Of a stretch of 64,000 nucleotides of DNA, positions 19,530-26,960 are shown in pieces. The position numbers and the translations under genes were made by a program. Location: the NCBI RefSeq assembly GCF_011044975.1, contig NZ_JAAKZV010000005.1, positions 1 to 64,000 on the forward strand, in the 5' to 3' direction. This stretch comes from Streptomyces coryli (GTDB lineage Bacteria > Actinomycetota > Actinomycetes > Streptomycetales > Streptomycetaceae). Every line of letters starts with the position of its first letter. Position 1 is the first letter of the stretch. The notes beneath the pieces were generated by a model that made no database searches, was not told the DNA's origin, and saw only the letters and a list, made by a program, of their open reading frames with translations.

Positions 19530-20160
19530 GCGGACCATCACCCTGCTGATCGTCGACGACCACCCGGTCGTCCGGGACGGTCTGCGCGGCATGTTCGCCG
19601 CCGATCCCGGCTTCGACGTTCTCGGCGAGGCCGCGGGCGGCGTCGAGGCGGTCGCTCTCGCCCTGCGCCTCGACCCGGACGTCGTGCTGATGGACCTGCG
19701 GATGCCCGCCGGCAGTGGAGTCGAGGCCATCGCCGAACTCACCCGGCGCGGCTCCCACGCCAAGATCCTCGTCCTCACCACGTACGACACGGACGCCGAC
19801 ACGATCCCCGCGATCGAGTCGGGAGCCACCGGCTACCTGCTCAAGGACGCGCCCCGCGACGAGCTCTTCGCGGCGGTCCGCGCGGCCGCGGAGGGCCGCA
19901 CCGTCCTGTCGCCCGCCGTCGCATCCCGCCTCGTCGGCGCGGTCAGGAAACCCACCTCGGCCGCAGGGGCGCTGTCGGCCCGCGAACGCGAGGTGCTCGA
20001 ACTGGTCGCCAAGGGAACCTCGAACCGCGAGATCGCCCGGGAACTCTTCATCAGCGAGGCGACGGTCAAGACCCATCTGACCCACCTGTACACGAAGTTG
20101 GGCGTCAAGGACCGGGCAGCCGCGGTGGCCGTGGGATACGACCGCGGGATTCTGGGCTGA
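19522..20160 (+). CDS. NarL/LuxR-family response regulator
   Basis: 212 residues. The receiver domain has the acidic pair in IVDDHPVVRDG, phospho-acceptor Asp in VVLMDLRMPAG near residue 56, Thr in VLTTYD and Lys in YLLKDAPRDE. The LuxR helix-turn-helix is LSAREREVLELVAKGTSNREIARELFISEATVKTH split over residues about 150-185. The ATG at 19522 lies inside the end of the kinase gene (ATGGCTGA), so translation is coupled. It probably controls the operon of which it is the last gene. Confidence 0.93.
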   Translation: MAERTITLLIVDDHPVVRDGLRGMFAADPGFDVLGEAAGGVEAVALALRLDPDVVLMDLRMPAGSGVEAIAELTRRGSHAKILVLTTYDTDADTIPAIESGATGYLLKDAPRDELFAAVRAAAEGRTVLSPAVASRLVGAVRKPTSAAGALSAREREVLELVAKGTSNREIARELFISEATVKTHLTHLYTKLGVKDRAAAVAVGYDRGILG

Positions 20161-21124
20161 TGCGGTCGGCGTCGGGCACCTGCAAGGCGTCGACCCTCAG
20201 CCCGGGGCTGCCGCCGTGATGTGGCTCAGCACGCACAGCCTTGGCACTTGTACTGGGCCGTGTTCGTCACCCGCCCCGTGTAGACCGCGGTTTCTCCGTA
20301 CACACGGATCCTGGGCGGGCTGCACGGATACGCCGGTCGGCACTCTCAGTGTCTGCGCTGGGGGCGTCACGACAATGCCAGCGACAATCAATCGGCTGCT
20401 TCGCAGCCAAGGGAGTCGAACCGAAGTGCCCCTGAGCGACGAGTACGCCCAGTACATTGCCGAGTTTTCAGCCGTCCGTGGATGATCAAGGTGTGTGGTA
20501 CGAGCTCGTCATCGACCTCGAGGCGCCGTTGTCAACCGCCTCGGGTCCGCCGTATACCGCGACCACGGCATGATCATCTCAGCCGACAACGGCCCGGGTG
20601 ATCCGGCACAGTTCGCTGCCGCGCTGTTGTCGACATCCGTGATCGAAGACCTGGACACCGCAGGCCCGGCCCGGTCATCTCGGGCACCCGGATTACCGGG
20701 GGCCGAAGAAAACCGGCGACTGAAAGGTGCGCGCGCCTCGGTGCTCCCGGCAGCATCGAGGCGCGCTGCGGGGCCGCCCGCCCAGCACCCCGCACGATCG
20801 TGTACGAACGCACCCGCGAGCGCGGGGAGCGGAACAAGGTCGTCGAGAAGGCCGCCAAGCCCGCCGCGGGCCGGCGGGCGCTTCCGCTTCCGCTGCCGGT
20901 ATCCGTCGTCGCGCTGGTCATCTTCCACGCGATCAAGGCGAAGGAGCGTGAGGCGACTCCATCGTGCACCGGGGCGGCCGCGGCCGCGACCTGCAGCGTG
21001 CGCCGACAGGATTCCCCGACGCCAAGGACTTGTCGGGACGGTCTCCAAGCTGTTTACGATCTTGCTTGCTAGTGACCAAGCCATGCTGGCCGCGCTGTGG
21101 GCGGTGCGGCAGCAAGAAACGGGG
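20161..21124. other. about 1 kb with no supported intact gene
   Basis: No frame here has a convincing start, length and family. Open frames on both strands have mixed character. The plus-strand stretch around 20800-20960 reads YERTRERGERNKVVEK followed by a short hydrophobic run (PVSVVALVIFHAIKAK) and could be a membrane-protein scrap. GGCTGC/GCAGCC at about 20395-20409 forms a small hairpin. The minus strand carries a cysteine-rich C-terminal fragment, listed separately. The region looks like decayed accessory DNA. Confidence 0.5.
20226..20303 (-). pseudogene. possible C-terminal fragment ending in CxxCxC
   Basis: A 25-codon minus-strand reading, YGETAVYTGRVTNT followed by AQYKCQGCAC and TGA, looks like the end of a small secreted or metal-binding protein. 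A plausible upstream part (VVTPPAQTLRVPTGVSVQ) lies in a different frame just before it, suggesting a frameshift near 20300. No protein family was recognised. It could be a remnant, a short peptide from the GTG at 20303, or chance. Confidence 0.25.
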
Positions 21125-21139
21125 ACCGTCCAGGACGGT
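21125..21139. promoter_or_regulatory. perfect palindrome upstream of secreted protein gene
   Basis: ACCGTCC (21125-21131), one base, then GGACGGT (21133-21139). It ends 31 nt before the GTG of the secreted four-Cys protein, so it may be an operator or a short stem in its 5' leader. Confidence 0.4.
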
Positions 21140-21170
21140 GGCCCAATTGCGTACCAAAGGAGAGACCTGA

Positions 21171-21548
21171 GTGAGAATCCTCAAGCCCGCCCGCAAGGTG
21201 GGCGTCGTCGTCGCCCTGGCCTGTGCGGCCGTGCCATTCGCTCTCGCCACCCCGGCTGCCGCGGAAAGCTGGGACCGGAAGTGCTACGGCATCACGGCCC
21301 CCTACAAGGGCTTCAACGAGATCATGGGCAAAGTCAGCAAGAAGGGCGACTGCAGGGACGGGCTGGCTATGCTGCAGCGGCACCGCTGGTGGGGCTGGGA
21401 AGTTGTGGACGAGCGCCGGCTGACGGGCACATCCGCCGGTCTGATGCACAAGTGCACCGGAAGCGGCACCTACACCTACAAGACGGTCGTCTCCATCGAC
21501 AGCCAACTGGGCGTCTACGAGAGTGAAAGCCGCCGTTTCACCTGCTGA
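21171..21548 (+). CDS. small secreted four-cysteine protein, unknown function
   Basis: 125 residues. The N-terminus has Arg/Lys residues, a hydrophobic core (VGVVVALACAAVPFALA) and a probable signal-peptidase site after TPAAA, leaving about 95 exported residues. The mature part has exactly four cysteines (KCYG, DCRDG, HKCTG and the terminal TC), so two disulfides are likely, and it is rich in Lys, Trp and Tyr (RHRWWGWEVVDERR). The GTG at 21171 has GGAGAG about 8 nt upstream. No family was recognised. It is isolated, with decayed sequence before it and a transposase scrap after it, which hints at lateral arrival. Confidence 0.7.
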   Translation: MRILKPARKVGVVVALACAAVPFALATPAAAESWDRKCYGITAPYKGFNEIMGKVSKKGDCRDGLAMLQRHRWWGWEVVDERRLTGTSAGLMHKCTGSGTYTYKTVVSIDSQLGVYESESRRFTC

Positions 21549-21615
21549 GGTGGATCGCCGATAGCGTTCCTCGGCTCGAACCACAAGCCGCTTCGGTTCG
21601 GGGGATCCCGTTCGG

Positions 21616-21751
21616 GTGCTGGCGGACAACGCGTACTCCTCCTATGTCATCCGCCAGCACCCTGCGTCGTCGCGGCGTCGGCTGCGCCAGGACAAGGCCC
21701 GCACGATCAGGACCGGCAAGAGCAGGGCCAGAAGTGGCCAGGTCAACGTAG
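21616..21751 (+). pseudogene. transposase remnant (IS5-type DDE fragment), frameshifted
   Basis: VLADNAYSSYVIRQH (21616-21660) matches the LADKAYSSRAIR motif around the second catalytic Asp of IS5-family transposases. The expected continuation LRRRG appears in the +1 frame from 21662 (LRRRGVGCARTRPARSG) and ends at TAG 21749-21751. Only about 45 codons remain, with neither ends nor inverted repeats, so this is a dead scrap that marks a past insertion. Confidence 0.6.
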
Positions 21752-21866
21752 TACTCACGCTGGGCAAGAGTCGGCGGCGGTAGATCCATACCACCGAAGC
21801 CCCGCAGGGGACGAACCAAGACCTGGGGTTGAGTCGACTACGCGCGCCGCTCTTCTCGCCTTCGGG
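21752..21866. other. short intergenic stretch, nothing recognised
   Basis: Between the transposase scrap and the minus-strand continuation frame. No gene, repeat or site could be supported. Confidence 0.4.
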
Positions 21867-22055
21867 TCACTGGGTGGTTCCCGGCTGCAGCCGGGTCGAC
21901 AGCACGTAGTCCACCTTTGCGTCGGTATATGTCTCACCCGGCGCCACCCGGTGGGGGAGGTGCGCGCGGGTGCTCTGTGCGCCGGAGTGGTGAGAGGGTC
22001 CGTGGAGGAAGCGGACATCCACCTCCGGTACGTCGGTGAACGTCACCTCACGCAT
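21867..22055 (-). CDS. hypothetical small protein, possibly 5'-truncated
   Basis: 62 residues from the only usable start (ATG 22055): REVTFTDVPEVDVRF, then HLPHRVAPGETYTDAKVDY and a short tail. The codon use is ordinary for the genome. The same frame is open upstream back to the TGA (22122-22124) that ends the preceding gene, and those 22 codons (including PDPDTADIVFEASVH) also look coding but contain no start. Either this gene has lost its beginning or the TGA is a mutation or readthrough point in one longer protein. No family recognised. Confidence 0.45.
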   Translation of the reverse strand: MREVTFTDVPEVDVRFLHGPSHHSGAQSTRAHLPHRVAPGETYTDAKVDYVLSTRLQPGTTQ

Positions 22056-22121
22056 GTGGACGGACGCTTCGAAGACAATGTCGGCGGTGTCCGGGTCCGG
22101 TGGTGGGCTGGACGACGGCCT

Positions 22122-22871
22122 TCAGGGCGGTAGGTCGCGTCTGGTCTGCCGCGCGCTTCGCCGCTTGTCGGGCGGCACGTCCCGCCCGTCCCCGCGTCGC
22201 CTCCGGGCGCGTCCACCGGCCTCGCGGTGCGAGCGCGAGCCGTCCCGGCCACGGTTGAAGATCCCGGAAAGACGCTCGCCCACGCCCGGGGAGCGGTCGC
22301 GTAGTGCTCCTTTGGCGCGTTCGCGCAATCCGCTCAGGGCGCCGGTAACGCCGGCCGCGGTCTTGCCGGCCGTACCGAGGGCGGTCGTGGCATCCCCAGC
22401 CCCGCGCCCGACGTGCCGCACCGCATCTCCCGCACCGTCGCTTACTTGCTCAACCGCGTTCCCGGCGCCGCTGCCGACCGCACGCAGCGCATCCTCGGTG
22501 CCAGTGCCCACCCCCTCCAGGGTGTCCTCGACCCCGCGGGTCAGACTCGTGAGGATCTCCGGATTGCGGTCGACGGTATCCAGCACCCGCTCGACGATCC
22601 GGGCGACGTTGTCGAGCCGCACCTTGAGGTGTGCCTCGGCCTCCACGCCCTTGATCGTCAGTTTCACCCGGCCGAGCGCGACGTCGGCGCCCACGTTCAG
22701 GCGCAGCACATCCAGGACCTCGGTGCGCAGCGAGACCCGCGCTCGCAGGTCCTCGACTTCCAGGTCGATCTCGTCCACTTGCAGCTTCGGAACGTCGAGC
22801 AGGACGTCCGGCTCCGCCTGTGCGTCGGTCGTTCCCCGGTCGGCCCGGGGTGGCGTGGCTTCCTGGCCCAT
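22122..22871 (-). CDS. conserved-looking protein with Gly/Ala repeats, gas-vesicle neighbourhood
   Basis: 249 residues. The first 110 are amphipathic beta/helix segments (VLLDVPKLQVDEIDLEVEDL, ARVSLRTEVLDVLRLNVGAD, VKLTIKGVEAEAHLKVRLDN). The middle carries a degenerate 11-residue repeat built on GxGAGDAV (VGSGAGNAVEQ, VSDGAGDAVRH, VGRGAGDATTA). The last 60 residues are very Arg-rich and probably disordered or nucleic-acid binding. Similar proteins occur in streptomycetes, as far as I recall near gas-vesicle or stress genes; the function is unknown. GGAGG lies 8 nt before the ATG. The GvpA-like gene at 23810 is on the same strand upstream. The frame continues past the TGA into the next small reading. 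Confidence 0.7.
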   Translation of the reverse strand: MGQEATPPRADRGTTDAQAEPDVLLDVPKLQVDEIDLEVEDLRARVSLRTEVLDVLRLNVGADVALGRVKLTIKGVEAEAHLKVRLDNVARIVERVLDTVDRNPEILTSLTRGVEDTLEGVGTGTEDALRAVGSGAGNAVEQVSDGAGDAVRHVGRGAGDATTALGTAGKTAAGVTGALSGLRERAKGALRDRSPGVGERLSGIFNRGRDGSRSHREAGGRARRRRGDGRDVPPDKRRSARQTRRDLPP

Positions 22872-23195
22872 GATGCCGCCCTCCGGCGGAATGGATCCTT
22901 CCAGTTCTCATCCAAGAATTACGGACGCCGCCAGCGCCGGCAACAGGGGTAAGGCAGAGGCATGGCCGTCCTGGGGAGAAGAGTGAGGAGGCCCTCCGCT
23001 CCCGTAGCCGCTGGCGTCGCGGAATCGGCGTTCTGGGCCTCGGCCGCTGGGGGCACCCGCCGCCGCTCGAGCCAAACGTCGTAGGCCCTTATTCCGTAGC
23101 CGGCGCAGCTAATGCCGGCGCACACCGGCTCGCCCATCCGATCGATACCTGACCTTTCCGCTCGAGGCAACACCCACTGGATAGGGAAAGGGTGA
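22872..23195. other. intergenic region upstream of the Gly/Ala-repeat gene
   Basis: 324 bp with no supported gene. It should hold the promoter of the minus-strand gene ending at 22871, but no clear -35/-10 pair was seen. The DJ-1-like remnant begins immediately after it, and the missing 5' part of that gene is not present here in any frame. Confidence 0.4.
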
Positions 23196-23711
23196 ATTTC
23201 GCGAACCACACGCAGAACAGAAAGGCGCAACACACGGCTGCGCGAGGACGGCGCGGACTTCACTATCGCTGCCGCCTCGATGGATCCCATTCACACCCTG
23301 GTAAGTGACAAGGATCCCGGCCAGACCGTACAGCCTGATGCCACCTTCGATACGGTAAACGGCACCGACTACGAACTTCTGCTGCTCCCCGGCGGCACGC
23401 TCAACGCCGACAGTCTTCGACTGGATAACCACGCGATCGGCATGGTGAAGGCCTTCGCGGCTTCGGGGCGTCCCATCGCGGCGATCTGCCACGGTCCCTG
23501 GGCGCTGGTCGAGGCGGATGTCCTGAAGGACAAGACGCTCACGTCCTACGCGTCGCTGCGGACCGACATCCGCAATGCGGGAGCCAAGTCCTGGGTGGAC
23601 GAACCCGTGGTGAGCGACACCGAAGGCGGCTACACCCTGGTGACCTCCCGTACGCCGAAGGGCCTCGACGACTTCATCGGCGCGATCCACCGGGCCCTCG
23701 CCGGCGAGTGA
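23196..23711 (+). pseudogene. DJ-1/PfpI family protein, 5'-truncated
   Basis: The frame is open from 23196 after a TGA. RRNTRLREDGADFTIAAAS leads into SDKDPGQTV, the LLLLPGG strand, the nucleophile elbow AAICHGPW with its Cys, and LTSYASLRTDIRNAG, an excellent match to PfpI/YhbO-type glutamine-amidotransferase-like proteins (stress-related deglycase or peptidase activities are reported for the family). The first 40-50 residues, including the first beta strand and the catalytic-triad Glu region, are missing, and no start codon precedes the matching part. The first ATG (23280) would give 143 residues. Probably non-functional, or a recent deletion product. Confidence 0.65.
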
Positions 23712-23809
23712 GAGAAGGGCCGGGGCGGCACCGGGTGTTCCGGCCGCTTCCGCCGCTTCCCTCCTCCGGAGCACCGCTCGACGGCCACACCGGTCGCAGC
23801 GCCTGGAGC

Positions 23810-24244
23810 TCACTCATCTTCCGGATTACGCCGCCCGGCTGCGCGCTTCGCGCGAGGCCGGTCGGATTCGTCGGCTGTTGCCCGCTGCCCTTCGTCGCGG
23901 GCCTGTTGGAAGGCGTCGGCGAGGGTCTGCGCGGCGCCGGACAAAGCGCCCTTGGTCTTGCCGCGCGCACCGGACTCGGTCATCTTGCCGGGCAGTTCAG
24001 GCAGCCCGGCCGGCTTCTTCGGTCCGGCCTCCAGGTCCAGGCGCCCGACCGCCTCCGCGAAGCGGAGATACGTGTCGACGCTCGCGACCACAATGCGGAT
24101 GTCGATCTTCAGCAGCTCGATCCCCACGACGGAGACGCGGATGAAGGCGTCGATCACCAATCCGCGATCGAGGATGAGCTCTAGGACGTCGTAGAGGCTA
24201 CTGCTGCTGCCTCCGCTGCCTTGCTGGGCAGGCACTACGGTCAT
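23810..24244 (-). CDS. gas vesicle protein, GvpA/GvpJ family, with long tail
   Basis: 144 residues. Residues 16-68 ([19 protein letters not shown], then [19 protein letters not shown] and [14 protein letters not shown]) are a clear GvpA-type structural domain, the protein that forms or caps the gas-vesicle shell. Classical GvpA has about 70 residues; this one adds about 75 charged residues ([33 protein letters not shown]), more like GvpJ/GvpM-type minor proteins. The ATG at 24244 has AGGAGG 7 nt upstream. No gvpF, G, K, L, N or O is visible within the window, so it is an orphan whose partners are elsewhere or lost. The Gly/Ala-repeat gene lies downstream on the same strand. Confidence 0.85.
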   Translation of the reverse strand: MTVVPAQQGSGGSSSSLYDVLELILDRGLVIDAFIRVSVVGIELLKIDIRIVVASVDTYLRFAEAVGRLDLEAGPKKPAGLPELPGKMTESGARGKTKGALSGAAQTLADAFQQARDEGQRATADESDRPRAKRAAGRRNPEDE

Positions 24245-24336
24245 GCGACCCCTCCTGGTGCATGTCAGGCGCTGCCCGAGTGCCCGCGGCAGGGCAGATG
24301 AAGCCGGTCCCGGCGGGGGTAGCGCGGCGCCCCGGC

Positions 24337-24867
24337 TCAGGACGGCGGAGCTGGAATCGGCATCGACGCCAGCGCCCGCGCCGTGTGGACGAGGTTGGCC
24401 GCCATCGCCCGCCCGGTCGACGCCGACCAGTCGTGGCCGCGGTCGTCGTCGAGGTAGTCGGGGCCGGGCCCGGGGCCGAGATGCCAGTACGTCCATGCCT
24501 GACCCGGGACGGTGAAGCCGACGTCGCCGAGGGCGCCGGAGATCTCGCTGATCACGTGATGGGCGCCGTCCTCGTTGCCGGTGACCAGGACGCCGGCCAC
24601 CCTGTTGTAGGCGACGGGGCGTTCCTCGTCGTCGGTCTCGCTCATCATGGCGTTGATGCCTTCCAGGACCCGCTGCGCCACCGAGGACGGGCGGCCCAGC
24701 CAGGTGGGGGAGGCGATGATCAGAATCTGCGAAGCCAGCAGCTTTTCGTGCACCTGCGGCCAGTCGTCGCCCGCACCCATGTCGGTCTCGACCCCGGGCT
24801 TGAGCGTCAGGCCGACGGCGCGTACGACATCGGTCTCCACCCCATAGTCGGTGAGCGCCTTGATCAC
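24337..24867 (-). pseudogene. flavodoxin-family NAD(P)H reductase, N-terminus disrupted
   Basis: The GTG at 24867 gives 176 residues. [23 protein letters not shown] and [17 protein letters not shown] are typical of flavodoxin-like FMN-binding proteins of the NADPH-dependent FMN reductase/WrbA-like type. Upstream of GTG the same frame still reads as family sequence ([21 protein letters not shown], the phosphate-loop region) back to a TGA at 24940-24942, with no start codon. The first strand of the Rossmann-like fold is therefore missing. Either a frameshift or deletion has broken the gene, or translation begins at GTG and yields a protein without its FMN phosphate loop. Nothing shows which. 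Confidence 0.65.
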
Positions 24868-25009
24868 GGTGGCGGCGAGGGCCTCGGTGTTCGAGGTCGT
24901 GAACCCCTTGGCTGCCGGGCCCCCCGCTTCAGGAGAGAATCACCGAGTCGAGCCCGGCTTTGCCCGAGACCTTCTGGTACGCGGAAGACCCCGTCGCCGA
25001 CGCGAAGGT

Positions 25010-25444
25010 CTAGCGGGTGGCGGGGGAGACGGTCGCGGTGACCGGGGTGCCCGTCTCGACGGTGCGGCTGACGGTGCAGAGGCGGTCGTGGGAGGTCTTG
25101 ACCGCCCTGGGCAGGATTGCCCGGGCGCGGTCGCCGGATTCCCCGTCGGGGAATTGGACGGAGAAGGTGATCTCAAGGTCCGTCATCCGGTTGCCGAGAT
25201 CGTCGTCGGTCTTGTTGCCGGTCACCGTGACGGTGAATTCGACGGGCTCCGTATGGCGGCTGGTGGCGACGTCCACGTCGGCCGCGGTGCAGCCGCCGAT
25301 CGCGGCGAGGAAGAGCTCGACCGGGGTGAAGCCGGGTCCGGTGCCGGTGGCGAAGGTGAGCGTGCCTCCGCGGGCGTTGGTTGCGGTGAACTCGCCGGGG
25401 CCGGTCCGCTCGACGGTCACGGAGCGCAGGGAGTTGGCTGTCAT
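25010..25444 (-). CDS. OsmC family protein
   Basis: 144 residues of the OsmC/Ohr-like fold, thiol peroxidases or related proteins of the cytoplasm. It reads LRSVTVERTGPGEFTATNARGG, then ELFLAAIGGCTAADVDVAT with the conserved Cys (near residue 54) of the first catalytic position. The second region, usually containing another Cys, has SHDRLCTVSRTVETGTPV, so both cysteines are present. The start ATG 25444 fits the family. After the TAG stop the same frame continues for 26 sense codons (TFASATGSSAYQKVSGK and so on) to a TGA at 24929-24931, which look coding and could be the end of a lost gene. The broken flavodoxin gene follows. Confidence 0.88.
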   Translation of the reverse strand: MTANSLRSVTVERTGPGEFTATNARGGTLTFATGTGPGFTPVELFLAAIGGCTAADVDVATSRHTEPVEFTVTVTGNKTDDDLGNRMTDLEITFSVQFPDGESGDRARAILPRAVKTSHDRLCTVSRTVETGTPVTATVSPATR

Positions 25445-25565
25445 GCCAACGACCGTAGTGTCGGGTCACCGGAGCTGCCCGTAGCCGGCGCCCGACCGGG
25501 CCGGTATCAGCGTCAGGTTCCGTCGGTCGGCGCCCCTGTGTGAGGTAGCTGCCGAGGCCCGGCCA

Positions 25566-26369
25566 TCAGCCGTTCTGATGCTGGTAGGTGGCCCACTCGT
25601 CGGCGTGGTGGGCCATGTTCTTCATCCAGGTGACGGGAGCGTTGCGGGCGATCTCGTCCCATAGGTGCGCGTTGGCCTTGGCGAAGGCGGCGACTGCTGC
25701 GTGAGGGGCGCCGGCCCAGGAGGGGAAGCGGTGGCACCAGGCGTCCGCTTCGGCGGCGGTGTGGCCGGCTTCCATGAGGCGGAGGATGAGCACCGCGGGG
25801 TCGATCCAGGCGGCGCCGCGGGTGGGCCAGGCCCAGTCGATGAGGTGCGCCTGGTCCGTGATCAGGACGTTGTGCGGGGCAAGGTCGGTGTGCAGCAAGG
25901 AGTCGCCCGCGAGCTGTCCGGCCTCTGCCGGGGTGAGGTACGAGGCCCATCGTTGCTCCGCGCGCTTCCCTGTCTTTTCCGGGCACGGGGTCTGCTGGAG
26001 TTCGTCGATCGCCTGCGCGACGAGTGACAGGTCGGGGGAGCCGGGGCGGTAGTCGGCATGCCGGCCGTCGAGATGATCGTAGATGAGGAGATCCCAGCCG
26101 CCGGACTGCACGTGCCAGAGCAGACGAGGGCAAGCAGCGGGCAGATGCGGGTTGATGTCCGCCTCGCGCTGCTGGGTGCGGATCTGTGGATGGTCGGCCG
26201 GGACGCCTTTGGCGAAGTAGACCTCGGTGGCCGTGTGGAGGGTGGTCGCGATACCGGAGTTCACACCCGCGGACGCCGACACGGCCTTCAAGATCAGGCC
26301 GGTGTGCTGCTCGACGTCGTATCGGACGGCTGGGGGCAGGTCGCGCCACAATTGGCGGGCCATGGACAT
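25566..26369 (-). CDS. APH-fold phosphotransferase, partner of RiPP-like peptide
   Basis: 267 residues of the aminoglycoside phosphotransferase/protein-kinase-like fold. The nucleotide-binding Lys is probably Lys54 (EVYFAKG), the catalytic loop is HTDLAPHN (residues 160-167, catalytic Asp162), and the metal Asp is in LIDWAWPTRG (Asp178). All key residues are present, so it should be an active kinase. The ATG at 26369 is chosen (ATG 26363 also possible). It lies 80 bp downstream of the 51-residue peptide gene on the same strand. APH-like kinases serve as modification enzymes in class V lanthipeptide (LxmK-like) and thioamitide pathways, which makes peptide phosphorylation/dehydration a reasonable hypothesis. 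An ordinary antibiotic or metabolite kinase is the alternative. Confidence 0.82.
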   Translation of the reverse strand: MSMARQLWRDLPPAVRYDVEQHTGLILKAVSASAGVNSGIATTLHTATEVYFAKGVPADHPQIRTQQREADINPHLPAACPRLLWHVQSGGWDLLIYDHLDGRHADYRPGSPDLSLVAQAIDELQQTPCPEKTGKRAEQRWASYLTPAEAGQLAGDSLLHTDLAPHNVLITDQAHLIDWAWPTRGAAWIDPAVLILRLMEAGHTAAEADAWCHRFPSWAGAPHAAVAAFAKANAHLWDEIARNAPVTWMKNMAHHADEWATYQHQNG

Positions 26370-26449
26370 GATCGGATTCCTGGGTGTTGTGCGGTCGACC
26401 GCCACGACCCAATGACGAGTCGTGGCGGCCTGCGGGGAAGCATGGTGCG

Positions 26450-26605
26450 TCAGTACGGCTGGTCGTCGCCGGCGCTGCAGGAGCACATGACGGTCTCGAC
26501 CATGGTGTCGAGGTCGCCGACGATCTCCAGCTCGTCCTGGGCGAGGGGGCGGGTGGTGAGCTCGACCGGAACGGGGCGGCTGGGTGCCGCTGTCGGGGTT
26601 GCCAC
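26450..26605 (-). CDS. candidate RiPP precursor peptide (51 aa)
   Basis: GTG 26605 to TGA 26450-26452. A strong ribosome site GGGAGG stands upstream with about 10 nt spacing. The product has a Pro/Thr-rich start (ATPTAAPSRPVPVELTTRP), an acidic leader-like helix (AQDELEIVGDLDTMVETV) and a short Cys/Ser-rich C-terminus MCSCSAGDDQPY. This leader/core plan, with all Cys and neighbouring Ser in the last 12 residues, is that of a ribosomally made, modified peptide. The APH-fold kinase gene follows on the same strand. No YcaO, LanB/M, radical-SAM or HopA1-like protein was found in the neighbourhood, so the family is unassigned. Downstream or distant genes may complete it. Confidence 0.65.
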   Translation of the reverse strand: MATPTAAPSRPVPVELTTRPLAQDELEIVGDLDTMVETVMCSCSAGDDQPY

Positions 26606-26960
26606 GGTGGGTTACCTCCCTTCTCCGTGTTTATCTCTGCCGAGCAGGTGGATGACCCGGTTGATGCGCGACTTCCGGGCCGATCTGGCCGCAATCCAAG
26701 CCGGCAGGGCCACGGAGTACTTCGCGGTTGACACGGAGGATCGACTGGAGCCGCGCGGACATGAGGTGGTGACGGAAGGGGGCCGCCGGCCGAGTCGCCC
26801 CGGCCTCGACCCGGCGGACGTGGCTGTGCCCCTCACCGCCTGCGCCGTGGGACTCGCCTTCTACGTCCTCGTCGACGTTCACGCCGCTGATCAGGCCCGG
26901 GGTGCCGTGTTCCACCGGTATTGCCGAGCTGTACGCCTGACTGCTGGTTCCGGCACACGG
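26606..26960. other. gap between MFS gene end and peptide gene
   Basis: 355 bp. The minus strand here should contain the peptide promoter, and AGATAAA near 26630 is the only AT-rich -10-like stretch. A plus-strand reading (LVDVHAADQARGAVF near 26870-26915) weakly recalls the small DUF6207 family, but it has no proper start or end. No gene is supported. Confidence 0.4.

Noticed and set aside
20395-20420. GGTTCGACTCC-like T-arm on the minus strand, hint of a tRNA or attachment site
   Set aside because: The flanking bases do not form a T-stem and no acceptor, anticodon or D arm is present.
22919-23290. 123-codon minus-strand open frame
   Set aside because: No ribosome site, no family features, overlaps the DJ-1 remnant.
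26631-26915. 94-codon minus-strand frame upstream of the peptide gene, considered as another RiPP gene
   Set aside because: Composition is that of non-coding high-GC DNA and it lacks a ribosome site or recognisable domain.
26870-26935. Plus-strand stretch LVDVHAADQARGAVF resembling DUF6207
   Set aside because: Too short and no plausible start or stop; similarity is by eye only.
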